Shown: one piece after another, positions 1 to 11,661 of the stretch
Numbering within the stretch: position 1 is the stretch's first letter
Layout of the letters: each line of letters starts with the position of its first letter
Assembly: GCF_001949145.1 (NCBI RefSeq)
Contig: NW_019091514.1
Location: forward strand, 541,896 to 603,549
Origin: Acanthaster planci
Taxonomy: Eukaryota > Echinodermata > Asteroidea > Valvatida > Acanthasteridae
DNA length: 61,654 nucleotides
Direction: 5' to 3'
Program-made: the position numbers and the translations under genes
The notes under the pieces: model-generated
Told to the model about the DNA's origin: nothing
Seen by the model: the letters and a program-made list of their open reading frames with translations, nothing else
Databases searched by the model: none

Positions 1-1765
1 GGGGATCTGTCTGGTGGAGATGAGGCGGGGTTGTATTAACAAAGGCTTCTCCTTCATAATGAGTTCCATCAACACTTGTAACAAGTCAGGAGTTTGTGAT
101 TGTCACACACTGGGGATTTTCTTGAGTGTGATCGTTGAGTGCATTATATTTTAAAAGGGTTCCTTTTGTCTGTCGTAGCCTGAGATGAGGTTGAGTGGAA
201 CATTACTTAAACACAAACCTCTTTTATAATTTAAGGAATATGCTTTGAACTACAGGAGCGTGTCATCTGATTGACTTAAAAAAAACCCAAATACTGATCT
301 GATGCTGATATTTATGCCAGACCTTCACTTCATGTTGATATGTTACAGATTGAATTGCCCCTATTATTTGAATTATCTCTTCCAACTGACGCATTATGAC
401 TTTATAAATTAATAATACCTGACCTGATAAATCTCAAAATTTCAATCTCTGTTCATAAATGTTGCTCTGAAATTTCTTTTAACTGTAATTCTTTTACGTG
501 AAAGTGATTGGAAAAGTTTCATTCCTGAATTAGATGCAGATTGAGACGGCTGAGATGGGAAGGGAGTTTGTGGGAAATGTTTGATATCAGTGGCATTGTT
601 ACATTAATACAGGTGTAATTTTTATTCTTTCTTGTCAGATGTTGCATATATGTGTTTTAATGAAGAAATCCATACCATATGTGAGCTACATTTTTGACAC
701 CCAGTGTAGATTTCCTTACGAATGCTTTTGTTTGTGGGACAGTGAAGTTAGCTTCTTACTGATAGGTTCTTTGTTAAGGCTCAGAAAATATAGAATTACA
801 AGCTGAGTTTGCCTTGCCTTTTCAATAGACCTCTTATTTCAGTCTATGACGTATTTGATTTGTCTGTTCAACCTAAACGGTCTCAAATCTTTGAAAATCC
901 AGCACTTGGCTGTTTATGTAGGATTTTGATAGTATTGTGACTTCTTGGCCTGGATACTATTACAAAGAATGTTCAACTGGTTACTTCAGTGGTGGTTTAT
1001 GGAAAAATTCAGGAAGCATCCTTTTAGAAAAGTGCACAGGAATATCTAGGACTGAAGAAAACTTTATTTATTGTAGAGACAAGAAGCATAGTTTTCACAG
1101 AATGTCTGAAGCTGCAGTTGAAATCTTGCGTATGGCTAAAAACGAGGGGTGAAAGTTGAGGGCAGTTTTTCAATAGGAAGCCTTCAGGGCAGATACTTCA
1201 TGGAGTGTGTGAGAAGGGTCAGGAGCAAAGCGCTTCAAGTAAAATTGGTATGTGCGTGCTTAGGATTAGATTGAGGTTGTGATTTTTCATCTAGAATCTG
1301 TAATTTGTAACAGAATTAACCCCGTATGTAACATACAGGGAAAGCTGAATGTGTCTTTTTAAGCATGCTTACAAAGTGTTTTCCAGTCAACAAGGAAATT
1401 GAGCAGGTATTTTCCCTCATAAATAAAACATGATTCTGGTAAATATTTGTGGACATTTGTCAATTTGATGTTGATTTTGTTTTGTTCTGAATGTCGCTTT
1501 GGTTCAGTCTCACTGATTTGTAAAGTCCCATTTCAACATGTAAATTAGGCATATAATTGTAGTTTACTGAATTGTCGCGTAAAAAATTGTACCAAAAAGG
1601 TGACTGATAAAATTTAAGAAACTATTTATTCTGTTGAATAAACTATTCAATGCAATTCTTTCTGTGCTGTCAATCAGTGCAAATGTGCATTTACTGTTAA
1701 TCGTAGTGTGTTGGCCATTGGAATTTGGAGAAATTGTAGCGTAGTACTAAAAAAAAATCAGCTTT

Positions 1766-1835
1766 TATTTTGCATTAAGCAGTAATGTGACATATAGTAG
1801 TATTTTGCATTAAGCAGTAATGTGACATATAGTAG
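1766..1835. repeat. 35-bp perfect tandem duplication
   Basis: The 35 bases at 1766-1800 are repeated without change at 1801-1835, and the first few bases of a third copy follow. Perfect identity points to a recent slippage or duplication event. Confidence 0.95.
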
Positions 1836-2385
1836 TATTTGCTTATATTTTTCTTTTGGTGTCTTTATTCCCCAGGTATGGGTGCCTTTTTATTTGAAAC
1901 ATTTTAAACTGTTTTTCTTATTTTGTGTATAATGAACAAATCGGGCAATGGTATAAAAAAAAACACCAATATGGATGCTTTCTATTATGTTAACATTTGG
2001 ATAAAATAGCCCCTTTAAGCCTTCTTGTAATTTCATAACAGAAGTTTTAATTCAGCAGTCATTTCTCTTTGATGGAGGAATGAGAAACCATTAGGAATTA
2101 AGACATTTTCAAATTTGTGAGGATAAAATATACGCAGAGCTATCACAAGATGAACTTCTTGTTAAGGAAAGAATTTATTGGATGTGGATTACGTTTCTAC
2201 AAAAGCCCATACTTATTGTAGCTAGAGTTAATTCTTTGACAGTGAACAAGTGTGGAGGTACAGTTACACTAGAATTGACCACTGTATGACTTTAGGATGG
2301 ATTCATGTGCTGAAGTTAGTGTATACAGTATAATCAAATCTGTAAATTGTATACAGAAAGCTTAATTGTGCTTTTGTTACGGAAA

Positions 2386-2391
2386 AATAAA
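2386..2391 (+). terminator. Candidate poly(A) signal AATAAA
   Basis: AATAAA on the plus strand is followed within 20-50 bases by T- and GT-rich sequence (2405-2440). It would end the putative left-hand transcript. The call rests on motif and context only. Confidence 0.4.
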
Positions 2392-2420
2392 AAATGTATA
2401 AAGAAATTGTTCCTTGTATT

Positions 2421-2966
2421 GTGCTTTTCATGTTGTTTGAACTAGAATGTGGTCTCTTAAAATTGAGCAATTGTATTATTATAAACTATAATTGAACAGT
2501 GAGCAAACTAAATGGCTACTATCCAGCTTTGCCAAGATGGAAGTGATTTCGAGAGGGTAGGAGACTGCATGAATATTACAATGCAAGAATAGTTGATGGC
2601 CCGTAAGGTGTTGCTTTGCTTGGCTTTCTCACCACGAAGGCCATGTGGTTTTTCTCACTTCAAGGCATTTTGCGGATTCATGCATTTGAATGAAAAGTAA
2701 TGCCCTTGTTCATATTTCTGTAAAAAAAGGGAAGTTTCTGAAGAGCAATAGTCAAATAAAGCACTAAAAATAAAATATCGGTTAGAAGAATTTCAATTTC
2801 CCAGTGCCAGCATGTATGACAAAACATGGAACCGGAGATTAGTGCATTCCCTACAAATATCTGCAAAGAAGGTTCGAACAGAAAAAACTGTCTTATGAAT
2901 GTCTTTTAACATAACAGTCTAAAGAAAATATGAGTAGTAAATTACATGCTGAAATACTCTTGGAAC
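2421..2966. other. Short convergent intergenic spacer
   Basis: This AT-rich DNA lies between the putative plus-strand poly(A) site and the putative LRR1 poly(A) site. I see no gene or repeat in it. Confidence 0.5.
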
Positions 2967-2972
2967 TTTATT
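2967..2972 (-). terminator. Candidate poly(A) signal of LRR1
   Basis: TTTATT on the plus strand reads AATAAA on the minus strand, about 585 bases beyond the LRR1 stop codon. It is the first such hexamer downstream of that stop, giving a 3' UTR of roughly 600 nt. Confidence 0.45.
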
Positions 2973-3555
2973 AAATCTAGCCTTTTATAACATCTGGAAA
3001 ATTTCAAAATAATTACAACGGTATACAAATGCACATTCTTACAAAGTGAATAGATATATCTAATAGATACAAATGAAAGAACCAGCAGTGTTCCAACAGC
3101 CAGTTGATAGGACAGTGACATTATTTACAATCTACTTGATTTTGAAAAGTGAATAATTACGTCCTACTTTTAGCTTTAAGATCTAAACAAGTAGGACTAC
3201 GAGCTGTCTCCTTGGTATTGTGACCTTAGAATGATCTTGCTATTTTGGATAAAGTCACAGGTCGCATTAAATCTTTCCACGATCAACAGCATTGCAGAGC
3301 AATGGGAGACCTTGAGATGCTTGGTGGCAGCAGACAAACGGGTCCTTTTTCACAGTTGTGCACATGCTCAGAACTACTTCACATGCCTAGAACTATGCAT
3401 GCGTGCTCAGAGCTGGCAAAAAGGACTGGTTTGCCCGCTGCCCCTAAGGGTCTCAAAACCTCCCAATGTGAAATAGTAGCATTCTAGCACTCCAAAGCAA
3501 AACGACTACAAGAACAGCTAGGCTTCTTCATTAGTCTCTAACATGTCTTCTTGGA

Positions 3556-6500
3556 TCACTTCCTCCTGCATTTCCATGGTGCATTCGGGTTGGCCTGAAG
3601 ACTGGACCAACAGAAGGCAGAACAGAGGAAACCCTCGATGGGGGCCACTGTTGGACCCACCAGTGTGTGGGCCACACGATGCAGACTGAAAGTGAACTGA
3701 TGCTTGGCGTAGGGCTGGAAGCAAGGCTCACCACAGACGCACCACTTGACTTGGCTTAGGTGATGATACAGGTGACGGGGTAGGTCTTCCTCTGTGTAAG
3801 CAATTCTGAGGGAAAGGGGGGAAACTGTTAAGTGGGTTTACTTCATATTTGGAGTAAATGTCCAGTGTCAAAGAAGTTGAAGAGGAGAGTACCTTTGTTT
3901 CTTGATAGCCCGAGCAGCCACCTCTAATAGACTAGGAAAGCCTTCCTGAGTTCTTCCAAAGTGAGCGGCACTGCCCTCCAGCATCTGAGACTGGAAGCAG
4001 TTCCCAGTTAAGTCGACTTCCTCCAAGGCCAGGTCCATGAATGAGAATGGCAGAACCTCAATCTGGTTCCCTGCCACGCTGAAGAACCTCAGTCGGCCCA
4101 GCTGCCCGAAATGGTCCGGCAGGGCCGTAAGTTGATTGTTGGCAATGTTCAGGCGGAGAAGAGAAGCCAGTTCACAGATCTGTGGGGGCAAGAACTTCAG
4201 GGAGTTCTCTGACAAGTCCAGGGAATGGAGCGAGGTCCTCAGACTGCTCAGGCAGAGGGGCGGGGGAAGTCTCTCCAGGAGGTTATTGGCCACCTTCAGT
4301 TCAGCAAGAACAGAGAGCTGGCCAGGATTGTTGGGCAAAGCCCGGATACGATTACTGCTGAGATCTAGAGCACGCAGGCTCTTCATTTCCAGGATTCGAC
4401 AGTCTACTCGGGACAGCCCGCATCCATTGACCTGCAGTGACTCCAAACCCTTAGGAAATCTCTGTGAGATGGGATAGTCCGATCTTTTCAGGATAACCAT
4501 TTTTGTCTTAGGTCGCTCCACCTGCGCGGTTGTTGCAGGGGTCAGGGTTGAAAGGTGAACCTTACTGAGACCACTGCTTTGACCTTTGTAGCTAAGTTTC
4601 AGTACAGACAGGAAATTCTTCAACTGTAGTGGATCCGCCTGGGAAAAAAATATAAGAATTGGAGACTGAAGAAACGGATAAGAACAATCAGTGTTTGAGA
4701 AACAGATTGGATGCCTACGACTAAACACAATCTGTGATCTTTGTTACGTAATTCTGATTGGTTTCATGTTGCTCAGAGATACTGTCCATGGTGTACATAA
4801 GACATGACAACTTAAATTACTGAATAAACCTTTAAAATCATACTTTTGAACAATTAATTTGTTTTGTAAGGGTTCTCCTTGAAAATTTAAGGAAGAAAAA
4901 CTAAATTGGAAAATCTGGACTAAAACGTACTGAGGCTAGCCAAGACTTGGGTTGCCAGGTCAGAGTTTTGATTTAGTCCTATCTTTGTGACGACCTGTGC
5001 GGAATTCATGATGTAGCCAAGCATGCTATTTTGCTAAACATGGTAAATATTTGACGAACAAAAGGAGACCACCAAACCAAGTATTGCATATTTGATTACG
5101 ACTTCTGTTGGGGTTTTTTGGGTGCTAATGTCGCTGAGATAACCGACAAAAATTATTTTGCTTTCTGTAGTGACTTCAAGTACGGTATTGATCTTGTAAA
5201 TATATACAGTCGAACCTTGCTAATAAGAGACTTTGCAAATTGCCTTGTTATAACAGGAAACCTGTATTATCAGGAATGAAAACAATGAAATATTGGATTG
5301 AGACCTAAAAGTCCTTGCTACAAGCACAATCTTGTATTAACAGTGCTCTTATTTATGAGGTTTGATTGTACCTTGCTGATGCACATATCTTGGGCTGGTT
5401 CCTTCAAACGTAGCGTCACTTTACCTTCCTCAACAAATCTGGTGAAAACTTGTTCTACATTGTCCTTCAACTGCATCGGTGATTAAATGCAATGTGAGCA
5501 AGTAATTGTAAAGACACATTGGGTTTAAAAGGAAAACAATGTCATGTTTGATGAGTCAAGTGAATCTGATGATTTGGATGGAGGGGAACCAAAGCTTTGC
5601 TGGCAAAATATTCACTGCCTAATCTTTGTAACAAGGAGACTTTTCAGTGTTGATAGTTAAATGGCAAAAAAAGTTGTTTGAGTTTTGTGTCTTAGTTTTT
5701 GGCATGTGTGAGAAGTCGGACTTTGAATCTTATCTCCATGTAGCAATACATCAAACAATGCTTGCCTTCAGTCAGGAGTTCTTGGTGTTAATATGCTTGT
5801 TTATCCACAGGTCTTAGTTGTCTGCTGACATTGGCACTAACTTCTAACACGCCAGCAAATAAGGATTTACATATTCCTAAATCATTTCTGATTCTCTTAT
5901 CTTCACTGCACACATATGCCTTCAGTAAGGAGGACTTTGCTCTCCAACTCTCATGTAAGGGACCGGGTCATGAATTTTAGACACTAACTATATGCGGGAA
6001 CTTCCCATTTGCATCAATTTCAGTTAAAATCACAGTTTCCGTCAGAGTTTAGTCAGCTTATAAAAGTTACCTTTAGTTCTACACAGGGTGTTGTTTGGAT
6101 TTTTCAAACTTTTAGGCAATAATGACGTGTATACGCTGATTAAAATTCTTTGTAACTGAGGAGGGGGGCAATATTCAGTTTTTATTTACTTTTTACTTTA
6201 TCAATTTTTTTTAAGATTTCAGTTGGATTTTCTTTTGCTGTCTACAGTAAAGCAACTTCAATAGACCTGATTGATTTAAGACTTGCATTTATAGCTACAT
6301 ATGTTAAGGGAAACATAACGATTGAAAATATGTTCCAAACTTGTTTCCCCAAAAAGGGGAACACTAAAATTAAAAGGGTGAGATGTGAACATTTTTCTTT
6401 TTCTTACCAACTCTTAAACCCAGGAATCTGATAAGCTTACCTTGTACTTTGTTCCGGTTTTGTCCTTGGCAGAACACAGCATCAGGAAAACAGCACCCTC

Positions 6501-6626
6501 TGGCTTGCTACTGCTGCCACCGCGCCGACCAATCGCCAAAGAGCACCTCATTGGTCGGCCCTTGGCTTTCATACCATGTGAGGGCAACAGACGATTCTTG
6601 ACATCCACATCACAAGAAAGACGCAT
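3556..6626 (-). CDS. LRR1: LRR1, leucine-rich repeat substrate receptor of the CUL2 ubiquitin ligase
   Basis: Four coding exons on the minus strand: 6626-6441, 5470-5372, 4638-3893 and 3805-3556. Phases are 0, 0 and 2, every intron is GT-AG, and the total is 1281 nt or 426 aa (the human protein is about 414 aa). Exons 1-2 (residues 1-95) match the N-terminal PH-like part of the family. Residues about 158-310 hold seven leucine-rich repeats of the form LxxLxLxxNxL, for example LRALDLSSNRI. The C-terminus carries CVCGEPC and LCSAFC, cysteine clusters also present in human LRR1. In animals LRR1 acts in the nucleus: with CUL2 and Elongin B/C it ubiquitylates MCM7 so that p97 can unload the CMG helicase when replication terminates. 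The start ATG has A at -3. An in-frame extension upstream of exon 3 is intronic. A pogo-like MITE abuts the donor of exon 2. Confidence 0.95.
5207..5368. mobile_element. 162-bp pogo/Tc1-like MITE touching the LRR1 exon 2 splice donor
   Basis: The ends are imperfect terminal inverted repeats: CAGTCGAACC at the left, and CAATCAAACC read inward from the right. They agree at 17 of 23 positions and are flanked on both sides by TA (5205-5206 and 5369-5370), the target duplication of Tc1/mariner/pogo elements. The sequence CAGTNGAACC resembles known pogo/Tigger ends. There is no coding capacity. The right-hand TA supplies bases +2 and +3 of the LRR1 intron 2 donor. Confidence 0.75.
5471..6440. other. 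LRR1 intron 1
   Basis: This intron separates LRR1 coding exons 1 and 2. It is AT-rich with homopolymer runs. I see no gene in it. Confidence 0.7.
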
Positions 6627-7477
6627 GGTGCTTGGTGGTATATCAAAACCTACCTTAAAAATGTGGAGAAACAGGTCATTCCTCCTGCAAAAACTGTGGA
6701 AGAGATGTAAAATACTAACATTCAAAATGTTGAAGGTATGTGAATGAAACATTAAAAAAGAACAGAACCAAGACCCCATTGACTGCCTGAAAATGATTTT
6801 GCTAGAAAAAACTAATGATTAAATTAAACAAACTAACCCCCAGGGTGTATGAAAAATTGTATTAAACCAAAAGGCCTGTACATGTACTTGTTTGCCCTCT
6901 ATAGAAAGGGCAAATGCATGGCCAAACAGATCGGTAGTTAGCCACACAAGTGCCTGATCATGGTTTAATCTTTGGGCCTGATCAGCTGGTCAAACTTATA
7001 CACGTGCATTTCTTTTCATCATCATCCTATCCTTTCAGTTTCTTATTCTAAATTGAGCCCCAAGTCATGTCCTGTGCTGAAGTCAATCTTTGGGATTGTT
7101 GGTAAGCCGCAAAAAGATGCGCAGCTGTGTCATGTTGTGCACTACACTAACTGAAAATTATCAGACTAGCCTTAACACTAGTCATGCTAGTCACAGGAAT
7201 ATCAGATTGCACTTTTGTGCTGACCAACAACCTGTCTCACTTTATCCTTCGCATAACAGTAGACCAACTGTTGTGATAAGGACAGCACAAAAGAGCATGT
7301 GTCATGCGCTGGCAACCAACAGTTCATGAACATTAGCAAACATGCAGAAAAGAGTGACTGTTTGCATATTTGTGCATATTTGTACTGTTAAACCATAGGC
7401 CTAGGCATTGATCAGGTTGGGGACCAAACTACAATCTACCGAAGACGCCAGACTATGCATACACAGCTTGACTGCGC
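6627..7477. other. LRR1 upstream region
   Basis: This holds the LRR1 5' UTR and promoter, whose exact start I cannot place. A donor-like AAG/GTAGGT on the minus strand at about 6650 leaves room for alternative 5' UTR splicing. There is no CpG-rich block and no TATA box at a convincing distance. No further gene is seen. Confidence 0.4.
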
Positions 7478-7948
7478 TAGGGCCACGTCAATTCGAATAA
7501 TTCATTATTCAAATATTTGACCTTCAATTTGATCGAATATCGGAATATTCGGTTGTACCAACCGGCAGACTGTTGCTGAACAAACCATATACAAAATAAG
7601 TTGCAATAGCATACACAATTGTACATTATGATCAATATAATAGCTTCTCACATCAAGGAGCATCTCCAGCCATTATTTAGGAAGATTTAAGAGATCATGA
7701 ACAAGAATTCTTGCCCGGTTGAAAATTTCTATTCCTTTTAAATTGTTTCATGAATAATTTACTTTTTAAATCATTGTAAGATTTCAAATGCTTTTCATTT
7801 GAATCTGTTTGAAACAAGCCTCCATAGTGCAATTTTTCTCATTTAAAACAAAACAAAATTTTCCTTTACTTTCATGAATTTTGCATTCAAATTGGAAAAA
7901 GGAATATTCGTATATTTGACAATTGATCAAATATTCGGCACAGCCCTA
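7478..7948. mobile_element. 471-bp hAT-like MITE
   Basis: The ends are TAGGGCCACG at the left and TAGGGCTGTGCCG read inward from the right. Subterminal AT-rich motifs built on GAATATTCG and CAAATATT follow. The flanks are 8-mers GACTGCGC and GATTGTGC, equal at 6 of 8 positions with both differences C to T, as expected of an aged 8-bp hAT target duplication. There is no transposase frame, so the element is non-autonomous. Confidence 0.65.
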
Positions 7949-8443
7949 GATTGTGCAACGATGATGTAATTTTTGAGCTATTTTTATATCAGAGTTCGCA
8001 GATGACATCGAACTCCTTATTGGCCGAAAACTTCAATACAAATTGCTCTGATTGATCAAATTTACAGAAAACATGCTACACCAAAAATAAAAGAATCTTT
8101 CCTTTCATTTAGTATCTTTAAAAGTGGATCGCAGAGATTTTTTGGTCGAATGTTGCACTGGAGGTGTTGAATTTGGTGGGTAGGCGAGTTCAAGTTTGCT
8201 TTGCTGAAGTTTACTTTATGCATGAAAGTGCCGCCATTAAAAAATCATCGATTCACCGCAAATTTCATGTTTTACCGTGGCAATTTTCCAAAATAGCGAT
8301 CAGAAATACTTTTGTCATAATAGGCCATTTTCCAATACTCAATTTCGTCTCTGTCTCTGGCTTCATCTCCAAAACCAATCCCCAATTGTGGGCCTGAAGC
8401 ATTTAAATTTAAATTGAAGAAATGTAATGTTTGGCTTTTTGCA

Positions 8444-8647
8444 GAAAAGAGTTCCACACATGATGCCCATTGACATCCTGTGCACAAACCCTATGAGACT
8501 GATTTGAAAAATTTTAAGTGGTTTCTAAGTAAACGACTTGGATTTTTCCCTCCTAAATTGAATTTTTTTGGACATGTTTTTGCCTTCTAACGGCTAATAG
8601 GTAACTGTAGGGAATAATCACTGGTGTCTATATATGGAGCTCTTCCC
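8444..8647. mobile_element. MITE family 1, copy A (204 bp)
   Basis: Terminal inverted repeats are GAAAAGAGTTCC at the left and GGGAAGAGCTCC read inward from the right. The element is bounded by a perfect 8-bp direct repeat TTTTTGCA (8436-8443 and 8648-8655). The same ends occur at 28924-29137 and 49522-49874. It is non-coding. Confidence 0.75.
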
Positions 8648-9508
8648 TTTTTGCATCTTACCTGATGTTTTGTGGCACTATCAGACTTACTATTGCGCTT
8701 ACAAGTCAGGCAGTAAAAAAACAGTTGAAGCCTGTGACGGAGCCCAAGTCGAGTATTGGAAAACGGCCACGTCGCTGGAGTGTGGTTTGGTCCCCATCCT
8801 GTTGTTGATAGGTATGGTACACATGTACGTATACACAGTAGAGTCCCGTGTCGTGGCACACTTCAGCTTTCACCTGACTTTCCTCTCACAGCAATTGCCA
8901 AACCTTTTTGTTGAAAAACTCAAAAGTCATTTGGTAGAGTGGCCCTCATGGTACATGATGTTGAACCTCTGTGAACAATTCCAGTGCTATGAAATTTCGT
9001 CTGAAATTCAAAAATGTGGGCGTCCGGCAATTGGGCTCAAATTCAGCTGGGTTTCCCTCATGTCCCTGACACACTTGAAAAAGTCTCAGAAAATCCTACA
9101 TAAACGTTTCCAAATTCTTAGACTTGATCATTGCTCGTATTAAAAGCTACATTCCTTCCACGCACATTCCAATCCACACGTTTGTAAGAAAATTATTTCC
9201 ACAGTATTGTGCACATTTTCAAAGTAGGCCTATTCATTTTGCCATTGGAAAAAATCAGAAAATTGGACGAAAACAGAAATTTCATCAGAACTTTGCAGCA
9301 TATATATACATAACATCGTGATTTATGAATCAGAATATTGATAATTTGAAGAATAATGAAGTTTCATTAACAGTGGATTTGAGGTAAAACTATTGCTCTG
9401 GTCATGCCAGTGAGACATGAGAGGGAAAAAATGAAAGTGCGACACGTTAAACCCCCAGAACTGTTGCGTCTGATGTCTGCCCCGCTAGGGGTATAGGTAC
9501 GACACATT
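8648..9508. other. Repeat-derived intergenic DNA
   Basis: A plus-strand frame of about 169 codons (8634-9143) starts inside the neighbouring MITE and shows no domain; I do not call it a gene. The part at 9178-9298 is similar to 28590-28712. The shared blocks TTTGTAAGAAAATT and AAACAGAA show a dispersed repeat. Confidence 0.5.
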
Positions 9509-10043
9509 AAGCCTGGTTTCCATATGTTCATTTGTAATGCAGACGGTCTGCAAGACATAGACACTCGTGGAAGAGATGCGGCACAATGCCATTCCACCCA
9601 GAAAATTAAAAACGGCACCCGAAACTCAGAAAATTTTCCCCCCAAAAGCATTTTTGTAGGTGGCACTTTTTCCTCTTGAAGCCAAACTGATACTCTAGTT
9701 TGATGTAATTTGTTAATGGTCAGCTATTTTGTCGACGATTTGGGCTGCATATGTTAGTAATAAGGAGAAAATGGACAAAACAAGTGGTGCTAAGCGAGTG
9801 GAACATTGTTGTACGCCCGTCATGTCATGTTTTGTATACATGTAGGCCTACTCAGCGACTCAACCTCAACGCAGACTGTCAGCAAAGTTGAACTGGGCTC
9901 AACTTTGCCGATCCGTCTGGGGCTGGTTTGCATTATCGGCGATACTTCCATTTGACATGTTCCATATGATGTCTGAGTTTTGTCTTGACATGCTTGATTG
10001 CATTGCTCTCTGCATTTCTTTACATCGATATGTTAACCAGGCT
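9509..10043. mobile_element. MITE family 2, copy 1 (about 535 bp)
   Basis: It begins AAGCCTGGTTTCCAT and ends AACCAGGCT, forming short terminal inverted repeats. It is similar along its whole length to 50982-51538, including the internal blocks AACTTTGCCGAT and GCAAAGTTGAAC. It has no coding capacity. The target duplication (TA or TTAA) is not clear. Confidence 0.75.
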
Positions 10044-10881
10044 AAAGTTTAGGGTTTTCGCGCCATGTATGATCAACTAGGCCTAGTACTAGTAGTAGTA
10101 CTACCGATGGTACTTGTAGTAGTCAGTGGTAGTAGGCTAGGCCTATATCAGTGTACATTAGGCCTAGGTCGGCCCTATATCATATAGTCTACGGACATGA
10201 CATGCATAATGGAGGCAGGAACAGACTCTGACTACTTTTCCATGGACTAAGCTGACCTAAAACTTCTGTTACCAAACCATGTAGGCGATTACCACAGTGA
10301 ACGAACAAGGTTGAACACACGTTCAGTGTTAGCTTGAAAAATAGTTGACAAATAGCAGCCAAAAACAACAACAATGTTGGTCGTGCTTGTTGCGCTAGCT
10401 CTAACAAGGCAGTCAAATGCACCGCCTAATGAGTAGCCAGTTAGCTTACAACATACGATTTGCAATCTTTACGACGCGACGAATGGGAGCTAGACTTCAT
10501 CCGCACAATGTATGGTGTTCCATGTCTGCCATCTCGCATCTCTCATTCTATGGGGGACAACAGCAAATGTCCACTCGACTAATGCATATGTATTTTTAAT
10601 TCAAATGAAATACACCATATTCATAAATAACTCAAAAATTTTCCGTATTCAACAACGCGTAATGCGACCGTNTTATCCGGTTCGTAAGAGACTTCATCAC
10701 AAAGGCGGACGCACCATGATTTGCAGGCTCCCATTGGACGATTGCTGAAGTTGCGCGTTAACTTCCGGTTCCACGGTTCCAGGTAAACGGCGATCAATGT
10801 ATGTAACTCTATGTGCAGTACTTACGAATCGGATTAACATTTTGACAATGCCCGCTGAGATTTGATTGGTGCACTGCCATG

Positions 10882-10929
10882 CCGTAAGCTTACGCCACTG
10901 ATCTCTATAATAAAATCGAGATCAGTGGC
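10882..10929. repeat. Adjacent palindrome and 12-bp stem hairpin
   Basis: CGTAAGCTTACG (10882-10893) is a perfect 12-bp palindrome. It is followed directly by GCCACTGATCTC (10894-10905) and its exact reverse complement GAGATCAGTGGC (10918-10929) around a 12-base loop. Confidence 0.85.
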
Positions 10930-11033
10930 CTACGCTCTGGCACCTGGATTGACTCGTCGCGCGCCCAGCGCCCGAAAAGGGCGCAAGGAAGGGCTGATGG
11001 CTTTCCACTGTGATTGGTGTTACGATAATGCTC

Positions 11034-11049
11034 TAGCGCCCTCTTGTGG
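11034..11049 (-). promoter_or_regulatory. CTCF-like motif
   Basis: The minus strand reads CCACAAGAGGGCGCTA, which matches the bilaterian CTCF core CCACNAGRNGGCGC closely. It lies between LRR1 and the lectin gene. Motif match only. Confidence 0.4.
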
Positions 11050-11646
11050 TAAGACCTTCGGGTTGATTGACCGGTATGGCGGAGGTCACGTTGTTGCTAA
11101 CCGTATGCCGCCGAGTGTGGACGAGCATGGAATAAAGCAGTAGCTCATGTATCCTTAAATTGCCTCTTAAAGCTGAAGCCCCTTTATTAAGCTGCAACAC
11201 CACAACACATAACAATTGGCTACTTTGTGCACAATCGGTACCGACGGTGAGGTTATCACTCCCTGTTTGCGAAACATCATTTCAAGTTCTTAGTTAGCCA
11301 ATGCTAACGCTTGATCGGGCGGCTTATATGAGAAAAAACACGGCTTTGAAACAATCACGGCAATTCATCTTCTCACTATATGTATCATTAAAACCGCGTC
11401 TTTTGGCGATCTTTCTCAAATAAATTATTGGTTATCTTGATCAAGTTTGGATTAATTAATAAAGTGAAGTCAGAATAATTTCAACAATGAGGAAGAAAAA
11501 GAAAAATATCGAAATGATAACCGCCACATTGAGCAAGCTCGAGCACGTGGCAGAAATTTACCCACAATGCTCGGCGCGTTATTAGCGTTGACCCCGTGTG
11601 ACGTATTTCCTTAACTAAAATCTGCGCAAGGCCATCGGCCCTTCCC

Positions 11647-11661
11647 AGCGCCCTCTTCCGG
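11647..11661 (-). promoter_or_regulatory. Weaker CTCF-like motif
   Basis: The minus strand reads CCGGAAGAGGGCGCT, in the same orientation as the motif 600 bases away. It differs from the CTCF core at the third and fourth bases. Confidence 0.25.

Larger units (their letters stand above)
1..2420 (+). other. Gene-free AT-rich stretch, possible 3' UTR of a plus-strand gene left of the window
   Basis: No open frame here has a recognisable domain or a credible start; the longest is about 70 codons. The stretch is AT-rich, has no obvious splice sites bounding exons, and ends at an AATAAA hexamer (2386-2391) followed by T/GT-rich sequence, as a cleavage and polyadenylation site would. I infer a long 3' UTR of a gene whose coding part lies to the left, meeting LRR1 tail to tail. 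It could equally be plain intergenic DNA. Confidence 0.3.

Noticed and set aside
2860-2885. GGTTCGAAC resembling a tRNA T-loop/B box
   Set aside because: No acceptor stem, A box or anticodon arm can be placed around it.
4639-4728. In-frame extension upstream of LRR1 exon 3
   Set aside because: It lies before a clear TTTTTTTCCCAG acceptor, and the separately located exon 2 supplies the family sequence expected there. It is intron.
8634-9143. Plus-strand open frame of 169 codons
   Set aside because: It starts inside MITE family 1 copy A, overlaps a dispersed repeat, and shows no domain or splice context. Probably chance.
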